Source: CAZFAP01 sp964516325 (GTDB taxonomy: Bacteria; Auribacterota; JABMQX01). Taken from it: a stretch of DNA of 37,335 nucleotides. The DNA lies in NCBI GenBank assembly GCA_964516325.1, contig CAZFAP010000026.1, forward strand, positions 1-37,335, given 5' to 3'. The position numbers and the translations under genes are program-made. Under the pieces are notes generated by a model. That model made no database searches, had not been told where the DNA came from, and saw nothing but the letters and a program-made list of their open reading frames with translations. Positions 15,913 through 23,743 of the stretch are shown here, one piece after another. The first letter of the stretch is position 1. Each line of letters opens with the position of its first letter.

Positions 15913-17307
15913 ATGAAGCGCCTTGGTGTGATCGACACCTCCGACACTATTGCGGCAATTTCCACGCCCGTTGGGCAGGGGGCACTGGGAATTGTTCGCA
16001 TCAGCGGCCGCGACGCCCTCCAAGTCGCCGACAGAGTGTTTCTCTGCAAAAAGGGCCTTCCGTCGAGCTTCCCGACGCACACCGTTCATTACGGGCAGGT
16101 TCACGTCGAGGGGCAAATCATTGACAATGCGCTTCTCATCGTGATGCATGGACCGCGAACCTACACCGGCGACGATACCGCAGAAATATCGTGCCACGGC
16201 GGTCCAATCGTCCTCCAAAAGACTCTCAACGCCGCGATTCGCGCTGGTGCGCGACCTGCCAATCCCGGCGAATTCACCATGCGAGCCTTCCTCAACGGGA
16301 AGCTCGACCTCTCTCAAGCGGAAGCCGTCCAACAACTGATCGGCGCCCAAAACGAGCTCGCGTTCCGAGTCGCTTCCCAGCAATTGAGCGGCAGGCTCCA
16401 CGACGCCGTCGAAACCATCCGCTCGGAAATCGTGGATGTTGCCGCGGTGGTCGAGGCGTCAATAGACTTTTCGGAAGAGGAAATCGAAATTTTGCCGAAA
16501 GAGGAGCTGTCGGCGAAGCTCGCCTCCGCAAAAGAAAAGATCGAGAAGCTACTCTCGACATTCGAGGACGGCGTCAAGATTGTTGAGGGAGCAAAGGTCG
16601 TCATTGCAGGGAAGCCGAACGTCGGCAAGTCCACCCTCCTCAACGCGCTTCTCGAAAAGGACGTGGCGATCGTAACGCCCGTCCCCGGCACGACGCGAGA
16701 TGTCCTCAAGGAATCGCTGATTCTCCAGGGAATCACCCTCAACATCTTTGACACCGCCGGAATCAGAAAGCCGAAGGGCGTCGTCGAGAAGGAGGGGGTC
16801 AAACGCAGCAAAAAGGCTGTTCGAGATGCCGACCTGGTGCTGTTCATCCTCGATGCGGACGCAGGCGTCTCGGACGACGATCGACGGATTTTCGAGGAGA
16901 TTCGAGGAAAGCGCTTCATAGTCGTCATCAACAAGATTGACCTTGTCCCTGACCTGGATGAGCGCTCTTTCGCGAGCGAGTTCGAGGCCGGACCGGTCGT
17001 CAAGACCTCCGCGTTGAAGCTCGGAGGGATAGAGCAACTCAAGCAAGAGATAATTGAAAGCGTGTGGTCCGGCGGAATTCCCTCGACGGACGAAGCAATC
17101 ATTACCAGCGTCAGGCACAGGGATGCTCTGGAGAGAGCCGGGCAGGCTTTGGAGAGCGCAGTGAGAGCATTCGGCGAGAACCTTTCTCCGGAATTCCCCG
17201 CCGTCGAGATTCACGAAGCCCTGGATGCCCTCGGGCTGATAACCGGGCAGATGGCGGATGAAGAAATCTTGCACGAGATATTCTCGAAATTCTGCATCGG
17301 GAAGTAG
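15913..17307 (+). CDS. mnmE: tRNA modification GTPase MnmE (TrmE)
   Basis: This 464-residue GTPase works with MnmG to install carboxymethylaminomethyl or aminomethyl groups on U34 of certain tRNAs. The N-terminal folate-binding domain starts with DTIAAISTPVGQGALGIVRISG. The G domain is inserted in the helical domain: G1 GKPNVGKS at residues 233-240, then the GTTRD switch, DTAG, and NKID. The C-terminus is FCIGK, whose cysteine is the conserved catalytic-site residue. An alternative ATG at 15904 lies inside the -10 box and so could not be transcribed from that promoter; the ATG at 15913 sits at the predicted transcription start. No ribosome site precedes either. Identity is certain; the start is a strong inference. 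Confidence 0.96.
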   Translation: MKRLGVIDTSDTIAAISTPVGQGALGIVRISGRDALQVADRVFLCKKGLPSSFPTHTVHYGQVHVEGQIIDNALLIVMHGPRTYTGDDTAEISCHGGPIVLQKTLNAAIRAGARPANPGEFTMRAFLNGKLDLSQAEAVQQLIGAQNELAFRVASQQLSGRLHDAVETIRSEIVDVAAVVEASIDFSEEEIEILPKEELSAKLASAKEKIEKLLSTFEDGVKIVEGAKVVIAGKPNVGKSTLLNALLEKDVAIVTPVPGTTRDVLKESLILQGITLNIFDTAGIRKPKGVVEKEGVKRSKKAVRDADLVLFILDADAGVSDDDRRIFEEIRGKRFIVVINKIDLVPDLDERSFASEFEAGPVVKTSALKLGGIEQLKQEIIESVWSGGIPSTDEAIITSVRHRDALERAGQALESAVRAFGENLSPEFPAVEIHEALDALGLITGQMADEEILHEIFSKFCIGK

Positions 17308-17321
17308 TCCGCTTCGGGCCC

Positions 17322-17340
17322 CTCTGCGCTCTCCGCGGTG
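17322..17340 (+). repeat. CTCTGCG-type short intergenic repeat
   Basis: CTCTGCGCTCTCCGCGGTG here and CTCTGCGTTCTCGGCGGTC at 24382-24400 match at 16 of 19 positions. Both also share the CTCTGCGGT word of the 31-nt elements at 3388 and 25585. It is located directly after the mnmE stop. Confidence 0.45.
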
Positions 17341-17412
17341 AGACATTTCCGCCACGGACGCAACGAGGTTGTTCCGGATGCGCGACAACCAGCTCATAAT
17401 TGGAGCCGTTTC

Positions 17413-17946
17413 ATGAAAAAGCTCGTGTTTGACCTGGAAACGAAAAAGACCTTCGACGAGGTCGGTGGAAGAAACCACATTGACAGGCTCGGCATGTCCC
17501 TCGGCGTCGTGTATGATTACGCCACCGGCCTCTTCACGACCTACTTCGAGCCGGACGCCCCAGCTCTTGTTGAGCAACTGCTTTCAGCAGACCTGGTCAT
17601 CGGCTTCAACATCATCAGATTCGATTACGTCGTGCTCCGCCCATGCACCCCGCACGACCTGAGAGAAGTAAAAACGCTCGACATCCTCGTCCAGGCGGAA
17701 ACCATCCTCGGTTTCCGGGTGAGCCTCGAGAGCTTCGTCCAGGCGACGCTCGGCGTCGGCAAAATGGCGGACGGCCTTCAGGCGGTCGAATGGTACAAGG
17801 CGGGGCAACTCAACAAGCTCGAAGAATATTGCCGCAGGGACGTTGACATTACCCGCCAACTGTACGAATTCGGAAAAGCGAACGGCAAAATCTACTTCCT
17901 CGAAAAGACCTCCGGTCGCCGCCGCGAAGTCCCCGCCTATTGGTAA
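17413..17946 (+). CDS. DEDD-type 3'-5' exonuclease domain protein (RNase H-like)
   Basis: This 177-residue protein is a single RNase H-like exonuclease domain, without polymerase or helicase parts. The three exonuclease motifs are visible: Exo I VFDLET (Asp7, Glu9), Exo II IGFNIIRFDYVVL (Asn and Asp), and Exo III EYCRRDVDIT, which has the Tyr-x3-Asp spacing of the DEDDy subgroup. These acidic residues bind the two catalytic metals. The resemblance is to the YprB-like/predicted 3'-5' exonuclease group often fused to helicases. The start at 17413 gives the natural first strand; the longer frame adds a non-conserved basic leader. It follows mnmE by 105 bases. The substrate (DNA or RNA) is unknown. 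Confidence 0.83.
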   Translation: MKKLVFDLETKKTFDEVGGRNHIDRLGMSLGVVYDYATGLFTTYFEPDAPALVEQLLSADLVIGFNIIRFDYVVLRPCTPHDLREVKTLDILVQAETILGFRVSLESFVQATLGVGKMADGLQAVEWYKAGQLNKLEEYCRRDVDITRQLYEFGKANGKIYFLEKTSGRRREVPAYW

Positions 17947-18134
17947 ACCGTGCGGCTCTTCCCGACAGAGCCTCCCGTCCTTCCCAGAAGGCCGATCTGC
18001 TCTCGGACGCAAATCCGCGAAAGCTCCCGGGTCGAGGGACGAGTAACCGCAGTCCCTCCGCGGTGGGCTGCTGAATCGCCCTGACTCAAAAAGCCCCCAT
18101 AGGATATTTCGAGGTTGGTGGAGGTGAGCCACAG

Positions 18135-18356
18135 ATGAAATATCTGGGAATTGTGAAGCGGCAGAACGAGAACCTGACCATGCCGGACGCTTTTCATGAG
18201 GTCGCTCAGGAGCAGGAATTTGACGCGATTCAGGTGGGGGGTGAGATCTTTCTCGTGCGTGCCCCGCTCGACCGGGAGCGCCTGAAGCGCCTCGAAGACC
18301 TTGCTAATCTTTCGATTGAGGAGCACCGTTTCACCCTGGAAGGGCTTGCCCGGTGA
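18135..18356 (+). CDS. Small AbrB/MazE-like protein, possible antitoxin or regulator
   Basis: This 73-residue protein has an excellent ribosome site, GGAGGTGA, 8 bases before the ATG. The first half alternates short strands in the order seen in swapped-hairpin AbrB/MazE proteins: LGIVKRQNENLTMPDAF, then EFDAIQVGGEIFLVRAPLD. The Met-Pro turn and the Gly-Gly-Glu hairpin are the points of resemblance. The second half is a charged amphipathic helix (RERLKRLEDLANLSIEEHRFTLEGLAR), the sort of tail by which antitoxins grip a partner. No typical toxin (PIN, RelE, MazF) follows; the next gene is a SIR2-like protein 137 bases on. The fold assignment is inference from pattern only. It could equally be a stand-alone DNA-binding regulator. 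Confidence 0.6.
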   Translation: MKYLGIVKRQNENLTMPDAFHEVAQEQEFDAIQVGGEIFLVRAPLDRERLKRLEDLANLSIEEHRFTLEGLAR

Positions 18357-18397
18357 ACTGGATTACCGCCGTTTGGCCGGCTGCGGGGCTGCCATGA
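18353..18397 (+). other. 14-codon coupled mini-frame (possible gene remnant)
   Basis: A GTG overlaps the stop of the small protein gene (GTGA) and opens 14 codons reading MNWITAVWPAAGLP before TGA. The first residues resemble the N-termini of membrane-anchored sensor kinases, so this may be the stub of a lost downstream gene. It is in the same frame as the SIR2-like gene but separated from it by the stop. It could also be chance. Confidence 0.2.
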
Positions 18398-18493
18398 AGC
18401 AGCGTTTTCCGAATTCATGCCTGTCCGCATTCACGGCTGTGTATGCAGCGGCTTTCCGGAGGCGTCCCGCGAGACCACTTAGGAGCCCGTGAC

Positions 18494-19588
18494 ATGGGAT
18501 TATGGCGAAATCCCGTACGTGATAACGGGGTATGCCTCTATCCCCACGTGGTGATTCTCGGCGCAGGTGCGAGCAGGGCCGCCTGCCTCGAGGGGGATGC
18601 GAGCGGCAAAAAGCTTCCGCTCATGGTTGACTTCGTGCAGACCCTCGGGTTAAGCGACTTTCTCCGCAGCCGTGGGATTGCTGCCATCGAAACCAACTTC
18701 GAGTCGTTATATGACGAACTGGCTACGACGGGCGAGGATGGCGACCTCATGAGCCAGATCGAGCGGCACGTCCGCGACTACTTCGATGGCATGCGTCTTC
18801 CCTCGGAGCCCACCATATATGATTGCCTAATCCTATCGCTGAGGGAGAAGGACCTCATAGCGAGCTTCAACTGGGACCCGTTACTGCTCCAGGCGTACCG
18901 CAGAAACGTGTGCATGCGCAGGCTGCCACACCTGGCTTTCCTCCACGGGAATGTTGCTGTCGGTGTATGCCGCAAGCACCGTCCATGGGGATGCCTCGGC
19001 GACGCATGCCAGAAATGCGGCAAGCCGCTGAAGCCTTCTCGCCTCCTATATCCGGTTAGACACAAAGACTACAGCGCGGACCCCTTCATCCGGGGGGAGT
19101 GGGACGCCTTGCGCAACGCGCTTCGGCGGGCATACTTCCTCACGATATTCGGGTATGGGGCCCCGGCTACGGATGTAGAGGCGAGGGACCTAATGCTCAG
19201 CCAATGGAGGGATAACCGCACCGTGGACCTGGCAGAGGTAGAAATCATAGACATCAAGCCCAGGGATGAGCTGGAGAAGGCCTGGGGAGAATTCTTTGTC
19301 AGGCAACATTACAGCATTGACGGGGATGTGTTCTGTAGCTGGCTATTTCGGCATCCTCGCCGCTCCTGCGAGATGCTCGACGCCGGAACATTACTACTCA
19401 AGCCGCCAGTAAGCAACCGCTTCCCGCGCTTCCGGTCCCTTATCGCCTTGCAGCACTGGGTGGGCCCGTTAATCGGCGAAGAAGACAGGTACGAGCGAGA
19501 CGGGGTCCCGTTTAGCGGGCGGCCCTGTCCAGAGCCGGACAAAGGGGAAGTCGTTCCGGAAGACGCAGGCGACAGCGGCGCCGGTTAG
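18494..19588 (+). CDS. SIR2-like NAD-binding protein with zinc ribbon
   Basis: This 364-residue protein has the three SIR2-like hallmarks. GAGAS lies at residues 23-27 (NAD-binding loop), SFNWD at 124-128 takes the place of the sirtuin TQNxD motif, and FLHGN at 149-153 supplies a catalytic-type His151. A zinc ribbon follows: Cys159, Cys167 and the Cys172-x2-Cys175 pair; then YFLTIFGYGAPATD closes the Rossmann fold. Relatives in this superfamily include deacylases and the NAD-degrading effectors of anti-phage systems (ThsA, DSR1/2, SIR2-APAZ); none is specifically indicated. The start at 18494 has AGGAG 8 bases upstream. ATA, CTA and TTA codons seem commoner than in the neighbours, hinting at acquisition. 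The partner, if any, would be the small protein upstream. Confidence 0.75.
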   Translation: MGLWRNPVRDNGVCLYPHVVILGAGASRAACLEGDASGKKLPLMVDFVQTLGLSDFLRSRGIAAIETNFESLYDELATTGEDGDLMSQIERHVRDYFDGMRLPSEPTIYDCLILSLREKDLIASFNWDPLLLQAYRRNVCMRRLPHLAFLHGNVAVGVCRKHRPWGCLGDACQKCGKPLKPSRLLYPVRHKDYSADPFIRGEWDALRNALRRAYFLTIFGYGAPATDVEARDLMLSQWRDNRTVDLAEVEIIDIKPRDELEKAWGEFFVRQHYSIDGDVFCSWLFRHPRRSCEMLDAGTLLLKPPVSNRFPRFRSLIALQHWVGPLIGEEDRYERDGVPFSGRPCPEPDKGEVVPEDAGDSGAG

Positions 19589-19675
19589 CCGCTGGTTCCC
19601 GGCGGACGTTTTCCCATGGTACCGCCCCCGCCGTGGGCCAGGTCGGGCTCCCGGACCACTCCCCCCACGACGGCG

Positions 19676-19704
19676 TTGATTTCCGCCCCCGGGAGTGCTA
19701 TGTT
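19676..19704 (+). promoter_or_regulatory. Sigma-70-type promoter before the small membrane protein
   Basis: TTGATT (19676-19681), a 17-base spacer, and TATGTT (19699-19704). Transcription would start near 19711, 60 bases before the ATG at 19771, and could continue into cobA-hemD. Confidence 0.5.
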
Positions 19705-19770
19705 AAGGAACGACGGCTAGAAGCGGAAGGGCTTCGGGCGGGTTCCCGATGACGTCTGGGAGGAATGGAA

Positions 19771-20199
19771 ATGCGATATTTTGTTTTCATCGTTTTGGCG
19801 GCGATCGTCCTTATCTGGTTGGTGCAGCGCGCGTACCACGATAAGGACGCGGACAAGGGGGGCAAGAAGGAGTCTCTCCACGAGCAGATTCACGAAGTTA
19901 CGGACTACACGACGGGAAAGACCCAAACGAACATTCTCATTGATCAAACTGTCAATCTCCGCAAGATCGAAATTCAGGAGGCGGTGAAGTATTTCGAGGG
20001 AATGAACGCGCGAGCGCCGCGAAGCCTCGACGAGCTCCAGCAGGAAGAGCTGATCTCCGAGGAGCAAAAGTACATTCGCTACGGGAACGTGAAGTACGAG
20101 ATCGAGTCGGGCTTGACCCCGGATGGACGATTTTTCATCCGGGGAGTCGGAAAAGACCGAGTGAAAGGAACGAAAGACGACTGGCAATTCGTCCTCTGA
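19771..20199 (+). CDS. Hypothetical single-pass membrane-anchored protein
   Basis: This 142-residue protein is unrecognised. The ATG at 19771 is chosen over 19765 because the ribosome site GGGAGG then has normal spacing. Residues 2-18 form one hydrophobic helix (YFVFIVLAAIVLIWLV) followed by a highly charged stretch, so it is probably anchored with its body outside the cytoplasm. The helix IEIQEAVKYFEGMNARAPRSLDELQQEELI and the ending TPDGRFFIRGVGKDRVKGTKDDW recall small pseudopilin-like or type II secretion-like domains, in which a loop close to GxDxxxGTxDDI binds calcium; that likeness is weak. It lies 37-61 bases before cobA-hemD and may share its promoter. Confidence 0.7.
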   Translation: MRYFVFIVLAAIVLIWLVQRAYHDKDADKGGKKESLHEQIHEVTDYTTGKTQTNILIDQTVNLRKIEIQEAVKYFEGMNARAPRSLDELQQEELISEEQKYIRYGNVKYEIESGLTPDGRFFIRGVGKDRVKGTKDDWQFVL

Positions 20200-20260
20200 C
20201 AACGACGAACGGCTCGCAGGCAGCACCGCCAAGGGCATGTTCTCCGACGGAAAGGCGTTC

Positions 20261-21808
20261 ATGGGGGAAGGGAAAGGGATTGTTTTCCTCGTCGGGGCGG
20301 GACCGGGGGACCCTCCGCTCATCACGAGCAAGGCTCTCGATTGCATCCGTAAAGCCGACCTCATCGTGTACGACCACCTCATGAGTCCCCGCTTGCTCCG
20401 CCACGCAAAGGAGAATGCGCAGAAGATTTACGTCGGCAAAGTCGCCGGAGAACACACGCTGCCGCAGGGCGAAATCAACCGGCTTCTGGCGGAGGCTGCC
20501 GCGCGGGGGAAAATCGTCTGCCGTCTCAAAGGCGGCGACCCATTCATCTTTGGGAGGGGAGGAGAGGAAGCGGAATACCTGGCGGAGAAGGGACTTCCAT
20601 TCGAGGTCGTGCCTGGGGTAACCTCGGCGATTGCGGCGCCCGCTTACGCGGGGATTCCTCTCACCCACCGCAAAATCGCCTCGAGCGTCGCTTTCATCAC
20701 GGGAAACGAAGACCCCACGAAACCCTCCTCGACTATCGCCTGGGACAGAATCTCGACGGGCGCCGACACTCTCGTCTTCCTCATGGGCGTGGCGAACCTC
20801 CCAAAAATTGCCGCCAAGTTAATCGAGCAGGGAAGAGACCCGGAAACGCCCGTCGCTGTCATCGAGTGGGGGACTCTCCCCCGGCAGCGGTGCGTCGAAG
20901 GAAAATTGAGCGACATCGCCGCCAGCGCAGAAACGCAAAAGGTCAAGCCGCCCGCGATCATCGTCGTCGGGGAAGTTGTGAAGCTCCGCGAGCGACTCGC
21001 CTGGTTCGAGAAGAAGCCGCTCTTCGGAAAGAGAATCCTCATAACGCGGGCAGAGCGCCAGGCGGGAAGCACCGCGCGGTTGATTGAGGAACTTGGCGGC
21101 GAGGCAATTGAGTTCCCGACGATAGGAATTGAGCCGCCGGAGGACTTCGCCGAAGTTGACGCCGCCATCGCGAGTCTATCGAGCTACGACTGGATTGTCC
21201 TCACGAGCGTGAACGGCGTGGAAGCGTTTCTGTCGAGAATCTTCGATCTCGGCAAGGACGCTCGGTGTCTCGGCGGTGTCCGCATCTGCTCCATCGGTCC
21301 GCGGACAACAGAGGCACTGAAGAAGTGGCATCTCGTCCCCGACCTTCAACCGGAAGATTTTTCCAGTGCGGGGATCATGGAGGCGTTTCGCCGCGTCGGC
21401 GACGTAGCGGGCAAGAAATTCCTGCTCGCTCGATCCGACCTCGCCGACAAGTCGCTTCCCTCCGGACTCGCCAGCCTCGGCGCGAAGGTGAAAGAAATCG
21501 TTTGCTATCGGACGGCCAAGGCTGACCCGGAGCCCAGCACGATCAAGCAGCTCCTCGACGGGGAGATTGACGCCGTAACTTTCACGAGCGCTTCCACGGC
21601 TCGGAACTTCGCCTGTGCCCTCGGAAACGCCCTGAAGAGCATCCCCGAAAGTGTGGTCATTGCCTCAATCGGTCGCGTCACTACCGCTGCCGCAAAAGAA
21701 GCTGGGTTGACCGTCCACGTCGAAGCCGCCCAGCACACAATCCCTGCTCTAATCGCTTCGCTTATCGCGCCCTTCCACAGCGGCTCAGCTCCCAAAGAAG
21801 ATCGGTGA
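20261..21808 (+). CDS. cobA-hemD: Fused uroporphyrinogen-III C-methyltransferase / uroporphyrinogen-III synthase
   Basis: This roughly 515-residue protein joins two tetrapyrrole enzymes. Residues 1-245 are CobA/SUMT, which methylates uroporphyrinogen III at C2 and C7 to precorrin-2, entering siroheme, cobalamin or heme d1 synthesis. Its markers are FLVGAGPGDP (residues 9-18), RLKGGDPFIFGRGGEE from Arg88, and EVVPGVTSAIAAPAYAGIPLTHR. Residues about 255-510 are HemD, which closes hydroxymethylbilane to uroporphyrinogen III; it begins GKRILITRAERQAG and has the DWIVLTSVNGVEAF and FTSASTARNF strands. Such fusions are well known in Firmicutes and several other phyla. The start at 20261 (GGAAAGG upstream) is preferred over 20237. 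The gene is convergent with the cytochrome cluster, whose heme shares this pathway's early steps. Confidence 0.95.
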   Translation: MGEGKGIVFLVGAGPGDPPLITSKALDCIRKADLIVYDHLMSPRLLRHAKENAQKIYVGKVAGEHTLPQGEINRLLAEAAARGKIVCRLKGGDPFIFGRGGEEAEYLAEKGLPFEVVPGVTSAIAAPAYAGIPLTHRKIASSVAFITGNEDPTKPSSTIAWDRISTGADTLVFLMGVANLPKIAAKLIEQGRDPETPVAVIEWGTLPRQRCVEGKLSDIAASAETQKVKPPAIIVVGEVVKLRERLAWFEKKPLFGKRILITRAERQAGSTARLIEELGGEAIEFPTIGIEPPEDFAEVDAAIASLSSYDWIVLTSVNGVEAFLSRIFDLGKDARCLGGVRICSIGPRTTEALKKWHLVPDLQPEDFSSAGIMEAFRRVGDVAGKKFLLARSDLADKSLPSGLASLGAKVKEIVCYRTAKADPEPSTIKQLLDGEIDAVTFTSASTARNFACALGNALKSIPESVVIASIGRVTTAAAKEAGLTVHVEAAQHTIPALIASLIAPFHSGSAPKEDR

Positions 21809-21823
21809 GGAGTCTGCACAGAA

Positions 21824-22987
21824 TCAGCGGGCCGCTTCCACCTTCTTTTCAAAAGGCGGAAGTATTTTGGTGAGGATGTAGAGGAAGATTAACGGGCAAA
21901 CGAGGACGACGGCGGACACGAGAATCCCTTCCTTGCCGAGGAATTCGGGACGGAAGCTCAACCCGCCCCGCAGCGTCCTCGACGCAAGTTGCCCGCCGAT
22001 GATCAGGTTCCACAGGAACGCGAAAACGTGAACCAAGACCAAAGCTGATGAAATCACAGTCAGGGCGTTCCGCAGCCCGTTCTTCATTCGCAGCACGAGA
22101 GCCGCGGACAGCAGGACGAACGGCACAATCAAACCGGCGACCAGTTGAAGCCCGATGAGGCTGAGACCGAACTCGCCCTTGAGCGTCTCGAACGCGAATC
22201 GCCAATCAGGGCGTGTGCCATAGGTGCTGTGCACGAACATCAGAACTTGCAGCACGCCGCTCAGGACGAGGAAAGTCCATAAATACGCGGACATCGCCCG
22301 CACGCAGCCGGCGTCCATCCTCTTTCGCTTCGCCGTCATCGCCACGAAATAGAGCACCACGATCATCGCCATCCCGCAAGCCACCGCCGACAGAAGGAAA
22401 ATCACCGGTATCAGCGACGAGGACCACAGCGGCACGGACTCCAGTGAGCCAAAGATGAATCCGACGTATCCGCTCAGTATGCACGCCGTCGGCACACGCA
22501 GGAACGCGAGGAATTTGATGATTCCCTTGTCTATGCGGGACGCGGCTTCGGGTATTTCTTTCACGCCCAGCGAGAGGATGGAATAGAGTATTCGCCTTGC
22601 CCCGGTTCCCGCCCGGGCACACTGGACAATCTGCGGGCGGAACACAAACCAGACTTCCAGAACCACAAGCCCCAGATAAAACGCGTAAATGTAGCCGAAT
22701 GTGGCCATCGCGGAAGTCTTGCTCGGCGTGAACATGATGTTGAAGGCGCGCTCCGGATGACCTAAGTGAAGCAGCAAAGGAACGCTCGCAAACGACACAA
22801 AGCCGAGGGACGCAAGAAGGGCGAAATTGCTCACGGGCTTCAGGGATTCTTTCTTGAAAAGGTGGTCGAGCGTCGAGACAAAGAACGTGCCCGTGGCGAC
22901 GGAAGTGATGAAAGGATAGATGACGATGAGTATCCCCCAATAGACCCGCTCGTTGGGGAAAACAAAACTGGAAAGTATGTCGCCCAT
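21824..22987 (-). CDS. nrfD: NrfD/PsrC-family quinone-interacting membrane protein
   Basis: This 387-residue integral membrane protein has about ten hydrophobic helices, with the first segment VYWGILIVIYPFITSVATGTF typical of NrfD/PsrC/HybB proteins. The family exchanges electrons between the quinone pool and a periplasmic iron-sulfur subunit and, in some complexes, moves protons. The LLLHLGHPERAFNIMF motif (about residues 75-90) is the family's most conserved stretch and lies near the quinone site. Its ATG directly abuts the stop of the iron-sulfur gene, so the two are cotranslated. It is the last gene of the four-gene redox cluster. Assignment to the family is firm; which enzyme complex it serves is open. 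The symbol denotes the family only. Confidence 0.9.
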   Translation of the reverse strand: MGDILSSFVFPNERVYWGILIVIYPFITSVATGTFFVSTLDHLFKKESLKPVSNFALLASLGFVSFASVPLLLHLGHPERAFNIMFTPSKTSAMATFGYIYAFYLGLVVLEVWFVFRPQIVQCARAGTGARRILYSILSLGVKEIPEAASRIDKGIIKFLAFLRVPTACILSGYVGFIFGSLESVPLWSSSLIPVIFLLSAVACGMAMIVVLYFVAMTAKRKRMDAGCVRAMSAYLWTFLVLSGVLQVLMFVHSTYGTRPDWRFAFETLKGEFGLSLIGLQLVAGLIVPFVLLSAALVLRMKNGLRNALTVISSALVLVHVFAFLWNLIIGGQLASRTLRGGLSFRPEFLGKEGILVSAVVLVCPLIFLYILTKILPPFEKKVEAAR

Positions 22988-23743
22988 TTATCTCACTTCC
23001 ACGTCGAGTCCGACGTAATAAACCTTCGGATGCGTGCCCAGTTCTTTTCTCAGGACATCCACCCGCTCGGAATCGAGAACCTTGGCAATCGGCGAATCCG
23101 GCTGCGCCGCGTCTCCGAACCGCCTTGCGCCCGTCGGGCAAATTTCCACGCACGCGGGGAGAAACCCTTTTGTGATTCTGTGGTAACACCACGTGCATTT
23201 ATCGGCAACCCGCGTTCTCGGATTCTTGAACCTCACTCCGTACGGGCAGGCTTGAATGCAGTAGCCGCAGCCGACGCAGTAACTCGCGTCGGTGAGGACG
23301 GCGCCGTCGGGTGATTGGTATGTCGCTCCGATGGGGCAAACGGGGACGCAAGGGGGATTCGAGCAGTGATTGCACAGCTTCGGCACGAAAAACGCCTTCG
23401 CTATGTTCGCTGCGGCGACGGATTTCAATTCCTCGAAGCCGCGAAGGGCGCCTTCCGGCGAATCCACGGCCACCTTCGAATCCTTGCCGATGGTGTATCT
23501 CTCGACCCACGTCCTGAAAAAGTCGTCGGGCACCTTGTTCTCCAGCTTGCAGGCTCTGACGCACGCCCCACAGCCGATGCACTTCGTGCTGTTCACGATG
23601 AAGGCGTACTTATGCCCTTCGAGCTTGTATTTCTTCGGCGCCGGCGCGGCAAGCTCTCCGAGTAGCCGTCGGGCAAAGGGCAGGCTCGCCGCCGTGGCGA
23701 TCAGGCAACTATGTTTGAGAAAATCTCTTCTACTGACTTTCAC
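22988..23743 (-). CDS. Tat-exported 4x[4Fe-4S] ferredoxin-like subunit (NrfC/HybA/PsrB type)
   Basis: This 251-residue protein begins at a GTG that overlaps the upstream stop (GTGA), giving MKVSRRDFLKHS. The twin arginines at residues 5-6, followed by a moderately hydrophobic stretch, form a Tat signal, so the folded protein is exported. Four cysteine groups follow in the order of this family: CIGCGACVRAC, CNHCSNPPCVPVC, CVGCGYCIQAC, and CTWC with the later CVEIC. They bind four [4Fe-4S] clusters that wire the NrfD quinone site to a periplasmic partner. The open frame extends 59 codons further upstream but overlaps the cytochrome gene, so that start is rejected. It is directly followed by the NrfD gene. 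Confidence 0.93.
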   Translation of the reverse strand: MKVSRRDFLKHSCLIATAASLPFARRLLGELAAPAPKKYKLEGHKYAFIVNSTKCIGCGACVRACKLENKVPDDFFRTWVERYTIGKDSKVAVDSPEGALRGFEELKSVAAANIAKAFFVPKLCNHCSNPPCVPVCPIGATYQSPDGAVLTDASYCVGCGYCIQACPYGVRFKNPRTRVADKCTWCYHRITKGFLPACVEICPTGARRFGDAAQPDSPIAKVLDSERVDVLRKELGTHPKVYYVGLDVEVR

